A stretch of 64,000 bases of DNA from Planococcus citri (Eukaryota; Arthropoda; Insecta; Hemiptera; Pseudococcidae). Position 1 is the stretch's first letter, and each line of letters starts with the position of its first letter. The translations under genes were made by a program, and so were the position numbers. The stretch lies in the NCBI RefSeq assembly GCF_950023065.1, contig NC_088678.1:6190580-6254579 (forward strand), read 5' to 3'. Under the pieces are notes generated by a model. That model did no database searches, was not told where the DNA came from, and saw only the letters and a program-made list of their open reading frames with translations. Below are positions 62,301 to 64,000 of the stretch, one piece after another.

Positions 62301-64000
62301 AAACAGTAGATTATTGGACCAATAAGTTGAGAACGATCAGGCATGACTTTGCCAGCAATTACTCACTGTATGTAACTTATGCATCTACTAAACTATTTAT
62401 CTAAATTATTCTAAATTACTCATAATCACTAACCATTATAATAGCACAAATCCCTTCCAAAATTGAACCTGAAATGGAAAAAATCACACCCATCAGCCCC
62501 AATCAGTTTACCCACTCCATATATGTACTGTACTAAATTAATAACTTAAATTACTTCTGAAAACTAAGAATCTCACACCAAATCCCTTCCAAATTTGAAC
62601 CTGGAAAATGAAAATTGACCATCCCAGTCCAATGTAACAAAATATTACCATGGCACAATTCATGCAAACAGTAGATTATTGGACCAATAAGTTGAGAACA
62701 ATCAGGCATGACTTTGCCAGCAATTACTCACTGTATGTATGTATCTACTAAACTATTTATCTAAATTAATCTAAATTACTCATAATCATTAACCATCATA
62801 GCCCAAATCCCTTCCAAATTTGAACATGAAATGAACAAATCACACCCATCAGCCCCAATCAATTTACCCACTCCATATATGTACTAAATTAATAACTAAA
62901 TTACTATTAAAATCAGAGCCTTATACATTAAATCCCTTCCATGTTTGAATCTGAAACAAGAAAATTGTACCCCTCAGCCCCAATGCAGCCACATAATAAT
63001 AGCGCATTTTGGGGGAAGAGGGGATTGTTGGGGAAAAAATTGGGGAAAACATGAGGCATAACCTCAGCAGCAATCTCCCAATGTAAGTATCTATTAAACT
63101 ATTTATCTAAATTAATCTAAATTACTCGTAATCACTAACCATCATAAACCCAATTCCCTTCTAAAATTGTGTCTGAAATGAAAAAATTGCACCCATCAGT
63201 CCCAATCTCTCTACTACATTATGTATAACTAAAATCACTCACACAAACTACACATCATGCGCTTGGATCGCAGGCAGATCTGGCGATCCGAGGGCGGCAG
63301 GTCTGATCCTCAATGGCAGGAATGGCAATGTTGCGATTCGTAGGGCTAACATTAACCACACCTGCTCCATATCTTTGATCAACCGGAACTAAGGTCGCAG
63401 AAAATAGTATTACACTATCAACTACTAGATGGAAAACGCATCCGGTACTCCATGTGCCAGCCTATCACGGCTACCCCTCTTTATGACTGAATGGGTGGTG
63501 TCGCAGGGATGAGTAGTACTCCGCACACTTTTCCCCAGCATGGCCAGGACAGAACAATCCGTGGATGCGTGTACTTAAGCTAACAGAATTCAATTTTTCA
63601 AGAAATCACAAGAATCCAGATGGTAGTAAAATTTTGATGATAGATGACGATGGACAGACACTTAACCTAACAAGGCTGCCCACAACCATTTATATCTAGT
63701 ACATATGTATATGTCTACACACACACTCCTTGAAACGCTCACCACCAGCCGTACAATTTGACCTGGAAAATGAAAATTGACCCTCTCAGTCCAATGTAAC
63801 AATATTACAATGGCACAATTCATGCAAACAGTAGATTATTGGACCAATAAGTTGAGAACGATCAGGCATGACTTTGCCAGCAATTACTCACTGTATGTAA
63901 CTTATGCATCTACTAAACTATTTATCTAAATTATTCTAAATTACTCATAATCACTAACCATTATAATAGCACAAATCCCTTCCAAAATTGAACCTGAAAT
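54832..64000. repeat. 4,213-bp higher-order repeat (1,526 + 1,161 + 1,526), two full copies and a third begun
   Basis: Landmarks 54,832, 59,045 and 63,258 are 4,213 bp apart. Shared markers recur at the same offset: CCTCAATGG at 54,881, 59,094 and 63,307; GATGTGTGTAC at 55,141 and 59,354 (but GATGCGTGTAC at 63,567); GATGATGATGG at 56,748 and 60,961; AATCAATTTACC near 58,646 and 62,859; and the 365-bp deletion in the units at 56,358 and 60,571. A private single-base deletion (CAATTTGACCTGG) lies near 63,760. Confidence 0.92.

Larger units (their letters stand above)
25026..64000. repeat. Homogeneous tandem satellite array with higher-order structure, at least 39 kb
   Basis: The landmark TGCGCTTGGA occurs 26 times: 25801, 27286, 28771, 30256, 31741, 33226, 34711, 36196, 37681, 39207, 40733, 42259, 44150, 45676, 47202, 48728, 50254, 51780, 53306, 54832, 56358, 57519, 59045, 60571, 61732 and 63258. 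Intervals are 1,485 (x8), 1,526 (x3), 1,891, 1,526 (x8), 1,161, 1,526, 1,526, 1,161 and 1,526 bp. Units are nearly identical; only isolated substitutions are visible by eye. The array continues past the right edge of the window. No reading frame of 60 codons or more exists in any frame across it, so it is non-coding. Identity with the diverged part begins to be exact at about 25,026. Confidence 0.97.

Noticed and set aside
25026..64000. CRISPR-like, rDNA or telomeric array
   Set aside because: The units are long contiguous repeats without unique spacers, contain no rRNA-like sequence and no TTAGG runs.

Overview
The window is eukaryotic nuclear DNA, almost certainly from an arthropod and probably an insect. 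It is AT-rich, its genes carry short GT-AG introns (about 60 to 600 bp), and four conserved animal proteins can be assembled from exons. A hemipteran (scale-insect or mealybug-like) source is my guess from the general look of the sequence; I could not test it.

Left part (1 to 20.1 kb), gene-bearing. A complete SNRK kinase gene lies on the minus strand (8 coding exons, 747 aa). Its last intron holds a 1.73-kb foldback transposable element. Upstream, also on the minus strand, is a 7-exon gene for a small 183-aa HP1-type chromodomain protein. Its upstream DNA carries four evenly spaced inverted CCAAT boxes and a GTCATGTGAC palindrome. A 3.7-kb AT-rich and GT-rich intergenic region follows. Next are eIF3e (plus strand, 9 exons, 438 aa) and, convergent with it and 264 bp apart, a divergent INTS15/C7orf26 gene (minus strand, 8 exons, 387 aa). 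The last gene is a single-exon 662-codon plus-strand gene of unknown function.

Right part (about 21.1 kb to the end at 64 kb), satellite DNA. From 21.1 to 25.0 kb the family is old and diverged, with a period near 1,429 bp. From 25.0 kb to the window edge it is an extremely homogeneous tandem array. The unit has a fixed internal order: one 500-bp C module, then three long-short monomer pairs (L1-S1, L2-S2, L3-S3). Measured from a fixed landmark the unit lengths are: eight of 1,485 bp, three of 1,526, one of 1,891, eight of 1,526, then 1,161, 1,526, 1,526, 1,161 and 1,526. The 1,891- and 1,161-bp units are +365 and -365 products of exchange between L1 and L2 with breakpoints in the same 39-bp window. 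The last 9 kb repeats at a higher level, with a 4,213-bp period (1,526+1,161+1,526).

The four recognised genes act in separate basic processes: stress/metabolic kinase signalling, chromatin reading, translation initiation, and snRNA/mRNA 3'-end processing. No operon-like cooperation is implied. The unusual object is the layered satellite beside the gene-bearing segment and the single-exon orphan gene.
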